A stretch of 64,000 nt of DNA, taken from the NCBI RefSeq assembly GCF_012273215.1, contig NZ_CP050965.1, positions 1,596,541 to 1,660,540 of the forward strand. The letters are read 5' to 3'. The notes beneath the pieces were generated by a model. That model saw only the letters and a list, made by a program, of their open reading frames with translations, had not been told where the DNA came from and made no database searches. Shown here piece by piece: positions 17,842 to 25,309 of the stretch. This stretch comes from Gemella haemolysans. Lineage in GTDB: Bacteria; Bacillota; Bacilli; Staphylococcales; Gemellaceae. The translations under genes and the position numbers were made by a program. Numbering within the stretch: the first letter of the stretch is position 1; the number at the start of each line of letters is the position of its first letter.

Positions 17842-18129
17842 CTATTCTTCATTTAGTCTGTTTTTTACTTCTTCTTGTAATTTTTTTGTGTTTAATATTG
17901 CATTTACATAATGTTCGTCAGGTTCTTCGTTTATAACTTCTGGATAACTTAGTAAAAATGCTACCTCTTGGCCAATTTTTACTGGATAATCAGAAATTAA
18001 CATTCTCATAGGAATTTTAAATTGCCCTAAGCGTCCTTTAATGTCTATCGTAACGCTGGCGTCGTTATGATCAACTATAATCCCTTCGAACACTCTTTCT
18101 GTAGATGCATATTTTAATTTTTCAATCAT
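17842..18129 (-). CDS. Small conserved protein between prdA and prdB
   Basis: 95 residues, soluble, no cysteine. Predicted beta-rich core (FEGIIVDHNDASVTIDIKGR, LGQFKIPMRMLISDYPVKIG) and a charged helical C-terminus, suggesting a small barrel-like fold. I recognise it only as the short protein often found between prdA and prdB in proline reductase clusters; its function is unknown. Gaps of 26 bp to prdA and 18 bp to prdB show it is cotranscribed and probably made in step with the reductase subunits. Confidence 0.7.
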   Translation of the reverse strand: MIEKLKYASTERVFEGIIVDHNDASVTIDIKGRLGQFKIPMRMLISDYPVKIGQEVAFLLSYPEVINEEPDEHYVNAILNTKKLQEEVKNRLNEE

Positions 18130-18155
18130 AACTTATTTCCTATCCTCTTTAAAAA

Positions 18156-20087
18156 TTAATCTTCTTTTTCGTAGATTTCTTGACGTTTTTTAGATTTTGG
18201 TAATACTTGTTCGTTATCAAGTAATTCTACTTTTTGTCCTGTAGTTTTTTCAATAACTTCTATGTTATTTAATTTAACGTTAGGATTCCATTTTCTTTCA
18301 GCTTTTTTAATTGTTCCGCCACCCATTTGTGTTTTAAGCATTGCTAAAGCACGGATAGCATCTTCTTTACATAATGTATTGTTTGAAAGAATTTCGTTTT
18401 CAATACCTTGTTTAGATTTGTTGTTATCAACCATAGCTTTCATGTATTCGTTACCTACTACAAGGGCACCTTGTACTGCTGAGTAAGTCATACCAACTAC
18501 TGATACTCCACGTTTACCGATTTCTTCAATGTGAGAAGCGAAGTCGATGTGGTTGTTACCAAATCCTTCAGTTGTTACGATAGCACCATCGATGTCCATT
18601 GCTTCGATAGTCATACCTACACGTTTAGATACATAGAATTTTTCTGAGTTAGCTTGAGGTGATCCAACTAATAATACCCCTACTAAGTCGATTTCTTCAT
18701 CAGCCATTGCTTCAAGTACTAATGGTTCACGGTAATAGTGACGAGAAGTTTCTTTAGAAGCTGGTCCAATACAAGTTAATGCGTGGATACCACCGTCTAA
18801 GATTTCTGTTGGTGCAAGCATTACTGGTAGGTTACCAAGGTCTACGTTTGGTTTAGCACCAAGTGTTCCAACTGGTTCTACCGGTAAAATTAAGTTATCG
18901 TGCATAGCACCTTGTCCCATGATTTCTTTAACGATTAATACTTTTTTGTTTCCTGGATGACGATATTGTTCAATATTGATGTTTCCAACTACTAGGCTTT
19001 CATCGTCTAATTCTTTAAGAGCTTTACGAATTTCTTCTGTAATGTGGTCGAATGCTTTGTGAGCTGCTAATGGTCCTGGACGTTCCATGTTAGCTCCTGC
19101 TTTAATTGTAACTTGACCTTTAATGAAGATTTCACCTTTATCTGGAGCTCCTGGACGACCCCACATAATGTTACGTTCTAATTCACCTTCAGAAGAACCG
19201 AATTCCCCGATTTGAACTCCGTTAGCATCAGTTCCTGTAAGAACCATTACTACACCTTTTAGTTCACGAGTAACCCCGTGTCCGATTTCTCCTTCTTCTT
19301 TAACAGCGATTGGTTGAACGTCCATGATTGTTTCACTGTAAGTGTCATATTGTTCAGGAGTGATAATTTCTAATTTAACACTTTCTACTAAAGCTTCTGA
19401 TTCAGCAGCTTCTTTACATAAATCTTCTGCTGTTCTTAAAACTAAAGTAGTTCCTTTAATTTCTGTTTTTTCACCAAATTCTACTTTATCAATTTTGTAG
19501 TGTTTAGTGTGTAGAGAACGAATAAATTTAGGTTCTCCTTCGTGTTTTTCTTCCACTTTTGCTGCTACTGCTTCTGCTTTTGCTGCTTCAACAGCTTTAG
19601 CTTCCACTGCTTGAACTGGAGCTTGTGCTACTGGAGCTGCTTGTCCACCGATAGCTGCTAATGGAATTTCAAGGTTAATGTTTTCACCTTTTCCGATTTG
19701 TAGTTTTAATACTCCTGCTGGAGCTTGTACTTGAGCTACCGGCGTAACCGGAGCAACAGGCGCAACTGGTGCGCTAACTTCAGCTACTGGAGCCTCTACT
19801 ACTTCTTCTTTTTCTTCTGCTTTTTCTTCTCCACCTTGTACGGCATCAATGATACCTGGTGTAATAGGTATTAGAGCGTCTGTTGTTTTTAATAATTTAG
19901 CTCCTAATACTTGTCCGATTGTTAATGCATCATCTGGGAATGATAATAATCCTGAATCTACTAGATCATCGAATAATCCTGGATCTTCTAAGTTTTCTGG
20001 ACTAATTACGATACCTTCCTCAGCTCTGCAACAAAATACCGCTTTATCATTTAAGTGCTCTTTTGCAGTTTCTACTGTAATTGACAT
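18156..20087 (-). CDS. prdA: D-proline reductase proprotein PrdA
   Basis: 643-residue proprotein. Cleavage before Cys439 (HALT-CIGPASKETSRH) yields the beta chain and a 23-kDa-class alpha chain whose N-terminal pyruvoyl binds D-proline. Layout: N-terminal domain (1-85), a long Ala/Pro/Val/Glu-rich linker (about 86-185) like a swinging arm, the reductase beta core (190-438) and alpha core (439 to end) ending in a charged tail. The linker probably gives flexibility but is less conserved. It lies 20 bp after the prdC stop when the PrdC selenocysteine extension is included. Confidence 0.96.
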   Translation of the reverse strand: MSITVETAKEHLNDKAVFCCRAEEGIVISPENLEDPGLFDDLVDSGLLSFPDDALTIGQVLGAKLLKTTDALIPITPGIIDAVQGGEEKAEEKEEVVEAPVAEVSAPVAPVAPVTPVAQVQAPAGVLKLQIGKGENINLEIPLAAIGGQAAPVAQAPVQAVEAKAVEAAKAEAVAAKVEEKHEGEPKFIRSLHTKHYKIDKVEFGEKTEIKGTTLVLRTAEDLCKEAAESEALVESVKLEIITPEQYDTYSETIMDVQPIAVKEEGEIGHGVTRELKGVVMVLTGTDANGVQIGEFGSSEGELERNIMWGRPGAPDKGEIFIKGQVTIKAGANMERPGPLAAHKAFDHITEEIRKALKELDDESLVVGNINIEQYRHPGNKKVLIVKEIMGQGAMHDNLILPVEPVGTLGAKPNVDLGNLPVMLAPTEILDGGIHALTCIGPASKETSRHYYREPLVLEAMADEEIDLVGVLLVGSPQANSEKFYVSKRVGMTIEAMDIDGAIVTTEGFGNNHIDFASHIEEIGKRGVSVVGMTYSAVQGALVVGNEYMKAMVDNNKSKQGIENEILSNNTLCKEDAIRALAMLKTQMGGGTIKKAERKWNPNVKLNNIEVIEKTTGQKVELLDNEQVLPKSKKRQEIYEKED

Positions 20088-20107
20088 TACTTCTAACCTC
20101 CAACTAA

Positions 20108-21427
20108 TTATTTATTATTATGTAATTCTAAGCTTTTATAGCTTCTGTATAAATGATGGTCAGTGGCACGAAGCACATGATCGGTACTATGATAAACTTT
20201 TACTCCTAACCTAGGAGCTACACCTGTCACGGTGTTAGTTCAATCTTGACAAGTACCAGTGATAACTGCTTTCGCACCATCTTTTTTCATTTTCAATACT
20301 TTTTCCGCTTGTCCTGGACAAATACCAGGTAATTCGCAACGTAGTCTTCCATTTTTATCAGGTTTCATACGTTTACACATTTGAACAGATACTACTTCTG
20401 CACCCATGCCATCAGCTATTTGTCTCAAGCGTTCTTCTTGTGCTCCACATTCACAAATAAGTATTCCTACTTTTTCTTTTTCTTGTGGATATGGCATTGC
20501 TACAAGTAACCCACCTGTTGTTTTGTTGATTGGGTCTGTTTCTAATGCAGGACGTCCTGTGAATGGACCACCGCGCACTATTTCTCCGTGTGGATTAATA
20601 TAACCACCAGCTTTTTCTATAAATACGCTTATTGGTAATCCAATTGGTACATCTAAGAAAATACCAGGATTTTGAACACGACCACCAACAGTAATATCTT
20701 TATCAATAAGTGGTTTGTCTTCTTCAATCGCTTCTACTATACGTTTGATAGTTTCTACATTTGAAATGATTGCATTTGCTTCTAGTGGCAATTGACCTGG
20801 TTTTAAGATTACACCAAGAGTTTCTCTTACGATAACTCTTTCGTCACCAGCAGGATACATATTAGGCAAAATTTTAATACTAATATTAGGCTCATTTTTA
20901 CATACTTTACCTAATGCTAGTAGTGCTTTACGATATTTTGTTTTAATAGCAATGTATCCTTCTTTCGCACCAGTTAATTCAACTATGTATTTTAAACCTC
21001 TAACTAAAACTTCTGGATGATCTTCCATGAATTTTACGTTGTGACCTAAAATTGGTTCACATTCTGCTGCATTGGCAATAACATATCCTCCAGGGATTTG
21101 TGCAGATAACTTAATTCCAGTTGGGAATCCAGCTCCACCAACTCCAACGATACCAGCATCTTTAATTTTTTGAAGTTTATCATCAGTTTTCTCTAATCTA
21201 ACATAGTCATCAGTTTGTTCTTTATCTAATTTAACAACAATTTCCATGTCATTAACTTCTTCTACTACACCTGATAAACTAGTGTGAATATTTGCCCCTA
21301 GCCCATTGGGAGTTGCAACTAGTTGACCACGTTTAACATGATCACCAACATTTACAATTGGTTGACAAGGGCCACCAACGTGTTGTTTAAGGGGGATATT
21401 GATTTTTTCAACATTAAACTCTAACAT
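20108..21427 (-). CDS. prdC: PrdC, RnfC-like electron-transfer selenoprotein, UGA read as Sec
   Basis: A call ending at 20240 gives 395 residues and stops at UGA, but the same frame continues 43 codons to TAA at 20108: TGTCQDU-TNTVTGVAPRLGVKV. This makes a CxxU redox motif (Sec396) and a 439-residue protein that ends 20 bp before prdA. The N-terminal half resembles RnfC (HVGGPCQPIVNVGDHVKRGQ; GIVGVGGAGFPTGIKLS), an NADH/FMN module. It also has further Cys motifs (ILICECGAQ, CELPGICPGQ). PrdC is thought to deliver electrons to proline reductase. AAAGGAGG precedes the ATG. Confidence 0.9.
20220..20235 (-). promoter_or_regulatory. Putative SECIS hairpin of prdC
   Basis: On the transcript ACACC-GTGACA-GGTGT starts 4 nt after the selenocysteine UGA: a 5-bp stem with a six-base loop, close enough to be part of a bacterial SECIS. 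It also lies within a reading frame that continues, supporting readthrough. Confidence 0.45.
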
Positions 21428-21492
21428 TCCATTTTTCCTCCTTTCTTTAAAATTTGTTTACAAGCAGTAGTTCCAAACTTCTACTACATTTA

Positions 21493-21521
21493 TTGTATAA
21501 CAGTATACAACTTTTTGTAAA
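21493..21521 (-). promoter_or_regulatory. prdC promoter with overlapping palindromic operator
   Basis: TTTACA (21516-21521) and TATACA (21494-21499), 16 bp apart on the minus strand. The 18-base palindrome TTGTATAACAGTATACAA (21493-21510; seven-base arms) covers the spacer and -10, an ideal repressor position. The regulator is unknown; no prdR gene lies in the window. Confidence 0.55.
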
Positions 21522-21926
21522 GATTTATTTTATTAAAAAAACAATATATATTTAAATTTTTTTATATAAATACTACGTTTTTCATACAGAATGTTAGTAA
21601 AAAAGGATTTTCATTCTAATTTTTTTTAGACTTTTTATTTATTCAAATTATGTACAATTGAAAATAGTTATCAATTTACATAATCTCATAAACTATAACA
21701 ATGTATACATTTACACATATAACAACATTTTATTAATTATATAAAAAATATCTATTAAGTATAGATGTTTCTGTCATACTTATGTACTAAAATCGTATAA
21801 AACAAGTATTTAAAACACTTTTTTATATACTTTAAATAATTACATGTTATACTACCAATACCAAATTTCTCTATATATCTGTATTATAGAAGATGTATAG
21901 AGAAGTTTATTTTTTAATTACAAAAA
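21522..21926. other. Long intergenic region upstream of prdC
   Basis: About 400 very AT-rich bases with no supported ORF. It contains a 12-base palindrome AATGTATACATT at 21700-21711 that shares the TGTATACA core with the prdC operator and might be an auxiliary site. No riboswitch motif is recognisable. Confidence 0.35.
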
Positions 21927-21975
21927 TACCGACCCCGTAATAGTTAGATTTTTTCTCTAACTTTCAAAGTCGGTA
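21927..21975 (-). terminator. Terminator after the NUDIX gene remnant
   Basis: Two nested stems: TACCGAC with GTCGGTA outside, AGTTAGA with TCTAACT inside (21941-21961). Followed by T-rich sequence in the minus-strand direction. Confidence 0.65.
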
Positions 21976-21982
21976 TAACATT

Positions 21983-22207
21983 TTATAATATTTTCCAAGA
22001 TTTATATTCTATTTTTTCTAATATATTACTATCATTCAGTATTTCCTGTTTTAATTTTAGAAGAAGCGGTGAAGCATTATCAATATTTATTTTATTAATC
22101 TCCAACCAACATATTCCATCTGAATCATTTATTTCATCATCTAAAATTGTTTGTATCTCTTCCAACTGATGACTTTCTATTTCTACATCATAAAAGACCA
22201 TCATATG
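21983..22207 (-). pseudogene. C-terminal fragment of a NUDIX hydrolase split by an insertion
   Basis: About 75 residues starting HHMMVFYDVEIESHQLEEIQ, matching the downstream part of NUDIX proteins (HH-hydrophobic-FY-V). The matching N-terminal part, with the NUDIX box, lies on the same strand 1.6 kb away (23787-24107) beyond the IS/repeat insertion. An ATG here could still produce a short peptide, but without the catalytic helix. Confidence 0.75.
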
Positions 22208-22289
22208 ATGGGAGTGGCTCAAAAATCGTGATTTCGAAGAAATGATATGTACCCCTTTTACTGGACAAACCAGTGAAAGGGGTATTTTT

Positions 22290-22874
22290 ATGCGTTATAG
22301 TTTTGAATTTAAAGTAAAATGTGTTGAGATGTATGAAAGAGGGGAATATCCAGATACACCTAACGGAATAACCACTAGAAAATTTAAAGATACTATTAGA
22401 AAATGGAAAAGAATGGTTGATTCGTTAGAAGTAAGTGTCTTGCGACATAAAACAAAAAATAAGAAGTGGAATCCAGAAGAAAAACTAGTATTAGTTTCTA
22501 AAATTTTAGCTGGTTATTCATATAATTCCGTTGCACTAGACAATGGAATTAACTATAGGACACTGTATAAATGGGTTCAAAAATATAAGGAAAAAGGTTA
22601 TAATGGACTTGTAGATGAGAAGAAAGAAAGACCAAGAAAGGTACCTATCATGAAAGAAAACAGTAGTCCTAAACCATTAAAAGAATCAGAAAGAGAAGAA
22701 TTAATTAGATTACGTGCAGAAAATAAATTTATAAAAACGGAAATCGAAAATATTAAAGCGGAAAAAGAAATAATAAAAAAATTAATAGCCTTGAGGCGAG
22801 AAAAATGGGCTGCGCAACTCAAGGCGAAAAAGCAGCAATCATCAAAGAACTTAGAAAAAAAGGATATCAATTAA
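22290..22874 (+). CDS. IS3-family transposase OrfA
   Basis: 194 residues from the ATG at 22290, which has AAAGGGG upstream; the frame is open further left into the terminal repeat, but that start is unsupported. Contains two helix-turn-helix blocks (EFKVKCVEMYERGEY; YNSVALDNGINYRTLYKWVQ) that bind the IS ends, and a lysine/glutamate-rich coiled coil at the C-terminus (LIRLRAENKFIKTEIENIKA). It overlaps orfB by 70 nt; a fused OrfAB is made by frameshifting. Confidence 0.9.
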   Translation: MRYSFEFKVKCVEMYERGEYPDTPNGITTRKFKDTIRKWKRMVDSLEVSVLRHKTKNKKWNPEEKLVLVSKILAGYSYNSVALDNGINYRTLYKWVQKYKEKGYNGLVDEKKERPRKVPIMKENSSPKPLKESEREELIRLRAENKFIKTEIENIKAEKEIIKKLIALRREKWAAQLKAKKQQSSKNLEKKDIN

Positions 22875-23698
22875 AATGCCTTTTACAAGAAATAGGAATG
22901 GCAAAATCAACGTATTATTATTTAGTAAATAAGGAAGAAGTAGATGTTGAGGCTATTCGTAATGAACCAGTGTTAAAAGAAATTAAAATTATTTTTACCG
23001 AAAATAAAGGACTATATGGTGTCCGTAGAGTTCACAATGAACTAATTAATAGAGGTTTTAAAGTAAATCATAAACGAGTACAAAGTCTTATGCATAAAGA
23101 AGGATTGAAAGGGAAAACTCCTAAAGAAAGATACCATTCATATAAGGGAACAGTAGGAAAAGTCGCTAATAATATAATAAATCGAGATTTTAGTACGACT
23201 GCTCCTTTACAGAAATGGACTACAGATGTATCACAATTCAATTTTTCATGGGGAAAGTGCTATTTTTCAGCGATTCTAGATATGCATACAAATGAAATAA
23301 TATCATATGATTTATCTTTACATCCAAATTTAGATCAGATAAAAAGGATGTTAGAACAAGCATTTAATAAATTTCCAAATACAGAAGGATTAATTATGCA
23401 TTCTGATCAAGGGTGGCAGTATCAACATTCACACTATAGAAGTGAGTTAAAAAAACATGGAATCATTCAATCGATGTCTAGAAAGGGAAATTGTTATGAT
23501 AATAGTATCATGGAATCACTTTTTGGAAGAATGAAGACGGAGATATATTATGGTTATGAAAAGGTTTATATGTCATTTGAAGAGTTTAGTAAAGCTGTAT
23601 CTGAATATATAAATTATTACAACAACAAGAGAATTCAATCAAAAACAAAATGGATGCCTCCTGTACAATACAGGATAACATCCACTTGTCTAAATTAA
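22805..23698 (+). CDS. IS3-family transposase OrfB (DDE integrase core)
   Basis: 297 residues as an open frame; it is expressed mainly as a -1 frameshift fusion with OrfA. Retroviral-integrase-type DDE core: WTTDVSQFNF (first D), MHSDQGWQYQH (second D) and GNCYDNSIMESLFGRMKTE (catalytic E). Preceded by the HTH_21-like GLYGVRRVHNELINRGFKVN. Identical in protein sequence to the copy at 44626-45519, so transposition was recent or the copies are still active. Confidence 0.93.
   Translation: MGCATQGEKAAIIKELRKKGYQLKCLLQEIGMAKSTYYYLVNKEEVDVEAIRNEPVLKEIKIIFTENKGLYGVRRVHNELINRGFKVNHKRVQSLMHKEGLKGKTPKERYHSYKGTVGKVANNIINRDFSTTAPLQKWTTDVSQFNFSWGKCYFSAILDMHTNEIISYDLSLHPNLDQIKRMLEQAFNKFPNTEGLIMHSDQGWQYQHSHYRSELKKHGIIQSMSRKGNCYDNSIMESLFGRMKTEIYYGYEKVYMSFEEFSKAVSEYINYYNNKRIQSKTKWMPPVQYRITSTCLN
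22856..22862 (+). other. Programmed -1 frameshift heptamer A-AAA-AAG
   Basis: A run of seven A followed by G places A AAA AAG exactly in the slippery frame of orfA (codons AAA AAG), inside the orfA/orfB overlap. Slipping back one base continues into orfB (RKKGYQLK). Confidence 0.75.
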
Positions 23699-23786
23699 AT
23701 ATATATGTGTCCAGAATTTTGGGTACACATCAAAATCGATTTTGTCGAGTCACCCCCGCAAAGTTTATTAGATATCTAAAAAGCTT

Positions 23787-24107
23787 TCACAAAGCGAATT
23801 TAGATATCAATAAACCACTGCGTCTATGAGTTCTCATATGAACTTTGTTAAGTTTTAGGTCTTTTGGGTAAGCTTCTTCCTCTTCTACAAATACATCATA
23901 AGCTCTACAATTATCGTAGGAGATTACTTTATACCCTGTTTCTTCTAGAAATTCTCTAACTAAAGTTTCCGTAAATCCCTCACTAGTTTTTTGACTACCT
24001 CCTGGTAAATCATATCTATTCTTATAAGGTCCCCTTGCCTTTTTTATACACAATACTTTATTTTCTTTTATACACATACCATAGATACCTAAATAATCAA
24101 TAATCAT
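23787..24107 (-). pseudogene. N-terminal fragment of a NUDIX hydrolase
   Basis: Start ATG at 24107 follows AGGAGG (TCAGGAGGTAAT). Residues after MIIDYLGIYGMCIKENKVL carry a perfect NUDIX box, GGSQKTSEGFTETLVREFLE followed by ETGY, which binds metal and cleaves nucleoside diphosphate-type substrates. After EEEEAYPKD the frame runs into repeat sequence (HMRTHRRSGLLISKFAL) and stops. The rest of the gene lies at 21983-22207, so the gene is interrupted. A truncated product would lack the C-terminal half of the fold. Confidence 0.78.
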
Positions 24108-24129
24108 ATTACCTCCTGAAATATAATAA

Positions 24130-24164
24130 AAATGATGCAAACCTTGTTTAAATCTGCATCATTT
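24130..24164 (-). terminator. Terminator after galU
   Basis: AAATGATGCA pairs with TGCATCATTT, loop of 15; in the minus-strand direction it is followed by TTTTTATTATAT. Confidence 0.75.
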
Positions 24165-24172
24165 CTTGTTTA

Positions 24173-25048
24173 TTATTCTAATTCTGCTAATTTTTGTTTT
24201 AGATACGGTACTAACTCATCTTTAAGATCACTCTTAAGGGCAAAGTCAATTGTTGTCTTAACAAATCCAATAGTTTCACCTACATCGTAACGTTTACCTT
24301 GGAAATCATACGCATAAACATTTTCTTCTTCATTTAACATTTGAATAGCATCAGTTAATTGAACTTCTCCACCAACACCTACTTGCTTCTTAGCTAAGTG
24401 TTTGAAAATCCCTGGGTTAAGAACGTATCTTCCCATGATGGCTTGGTTAGACGGTGCAGTTCCTGGTGCTGGTTTTTCTACGAATGTTTCAACTTCGTAC
24501 AAGTGACCATCTTGTCCTTTAGGTGCAATTACACCATATCTATGAGTTTGATCTTCTGGAACAGTTTGAACCCCGATTACAGAACATCCAGTTTCCTCAG
24601 CTTTATCAATAAGTTGTTTAATTGCTGGATACTCGTCGTTAATTACTACGTCATCTCCTAGTAATACCGCAAATGGTTCGTCTCCAATGAAACTACGTGC
24701 TGTTAAGATCGCATCTCCTAGACCAGCCATTTCTTTTTGACGTACGTAGTGAATATTAGCAAGTTGAGTTGGGTATTTCACCTTTTCCAACATCGCTAAC
24801 TTACCTTTATTCTCTAATTCTACTTCTAGTTCAACATTTCTATCAAAGTGGTCCTCGATAGCTCTTTTTTGTTTTCCTGTAACAATAATTATATCTTCAA
24901 TTCCAGCTTTTACCGCTTCTTCCACTATATATTGAATAGTAGGAGTATCGATAATAGGTAGCATTTCTTTTGGTAATGCTTTAGTTGCAGGTAGGAATCG
25001 TGTACCGTATCCCGCAGCTGGAATAATCGCTTTTCTTACTTTTTTCAT
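24173..25048 (-). CDS. galU: UTP-glucose-1-phosphate uridylyltransferase
   Basis: 291 residues. Makes UDP-glucose for wall polymers and glycolipids. The nucleotidyltransferase signature [20 protein letters not shown] is followed by [40 protein letters not shown] and [11 protein letters not shown], all typical of GalU/GtaB. Length is normal. It stands alone between the NUDIX remnant and htrA. With galE at 35.8 kb it would supply UDP-glucose and UDP-galactose to the surface-polymer genes further right. Confidence 0.96.
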   Translation of the reverse strand: MKKVRKAIIPAAGYGTRFLPATKALPKEMLPIIDTPTIQYIVEEAVKAGIEDIIIVTGKQKRAIEDHFDRNVELEVELENKGKLAMLEKVKYPTQLANIHYVRQKEMAGLGDAILTARSFIGDEPFAVLLGDDVVINDEYPAIKQLIDKAEETGCSVIGVQTVPEDQTHRYGVIAPKGQDGHLYEVETFVEKPAPGTAPSNQAIMGRYVLNPGIFKHLAKKQVGVGGEVQLTDAIQMLNEEENVYAYDFQGKRYDVGETIGFVKTTIDFALKSDLKDELVPYLKQKLAELE

Positions 25049-25309
25049 GTATTCACCTATATTCTTTTCTTTTAATTTTACAAACTAATAATAACATATT
25101 TTCATTATTTTAGCAAATTTTTCTTCACTTTTCAAACTATATACATAACATTTTTTATTTCAGCATCCCTATATATCTCTAATTCAAAACACTGATATTA
25201 TGTTATTTTAAAACTTCCATAATAAAAATAACGTTATCTTTCGAACATTTTACAAACAAGTATTTAATAGAACTTGAAACAGAGAATTCTATTCCAAGTT
25301 CTAATTATT
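25049..25309. other. Intergenic region between galU and htrA
   Basis: AT-rich, no supported gene. It should carry the galU promoter. A hairpin GAACTTG...CAAGTTC with an inner AGAATTCT (25270-25301) sits 9 bp after the htrA stop and is a probable htrA terminator, though its T tract is weak. Confidence 0.45.

Larger units (their letters stand above)
22248..23727 (+). mobile_element. IS3-family (IS150-like) insertion sequence, copy 1
   Basis: 1480 bp with imperfect terminal inverted repeats: TGTACCCCTTTTACTGGACA at the left and, reverse-complemented, TGTACCCAAAATTCTGGACA at the right, beginning TG and ending CA as in IS3 elements. It carries two overlapping frames (orfA, orfB). Copy 2 at 44597-46076 has exactly the same length. 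Both lie in the loop of the same hairpin repeat but in opposite orientations. No clear direct target repeat is visible at its own ends. Confidence 0.9.
22209..23833. repeat. Hairpin repeat unit (copy 1), interrupted by an IS3-family element
   Basis: Outside the IS are two inverted-repeat structures. Hairpin I is formed by GGGAGTGGCTCAAAAATCG (from 22210) and CGATTTTGTCGAGTCACCCCC (up to 23757). Hairpin II is TTTATTAGATATCTAAA...TTTAGATATCAATAAA (23763-23813), flanked by CGCA and TGCG. The same unit, in the same orientation, encloses the second IS at 44558-46183. It looks like a small non-autonomous or REP-like element of about 145 bp. TCATATGA flanks it on both sides here (22201-22208, 23834-23841), a possible target duplication. 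Confidence 0.7.

Noticed and set aside
21983-22222. Independent 79-residue gene with a TTG start in the repeat end
   Set aside because: Its first residues come from the inserted repeat; the rest is the C-terminal half of the split NUDIX gene.
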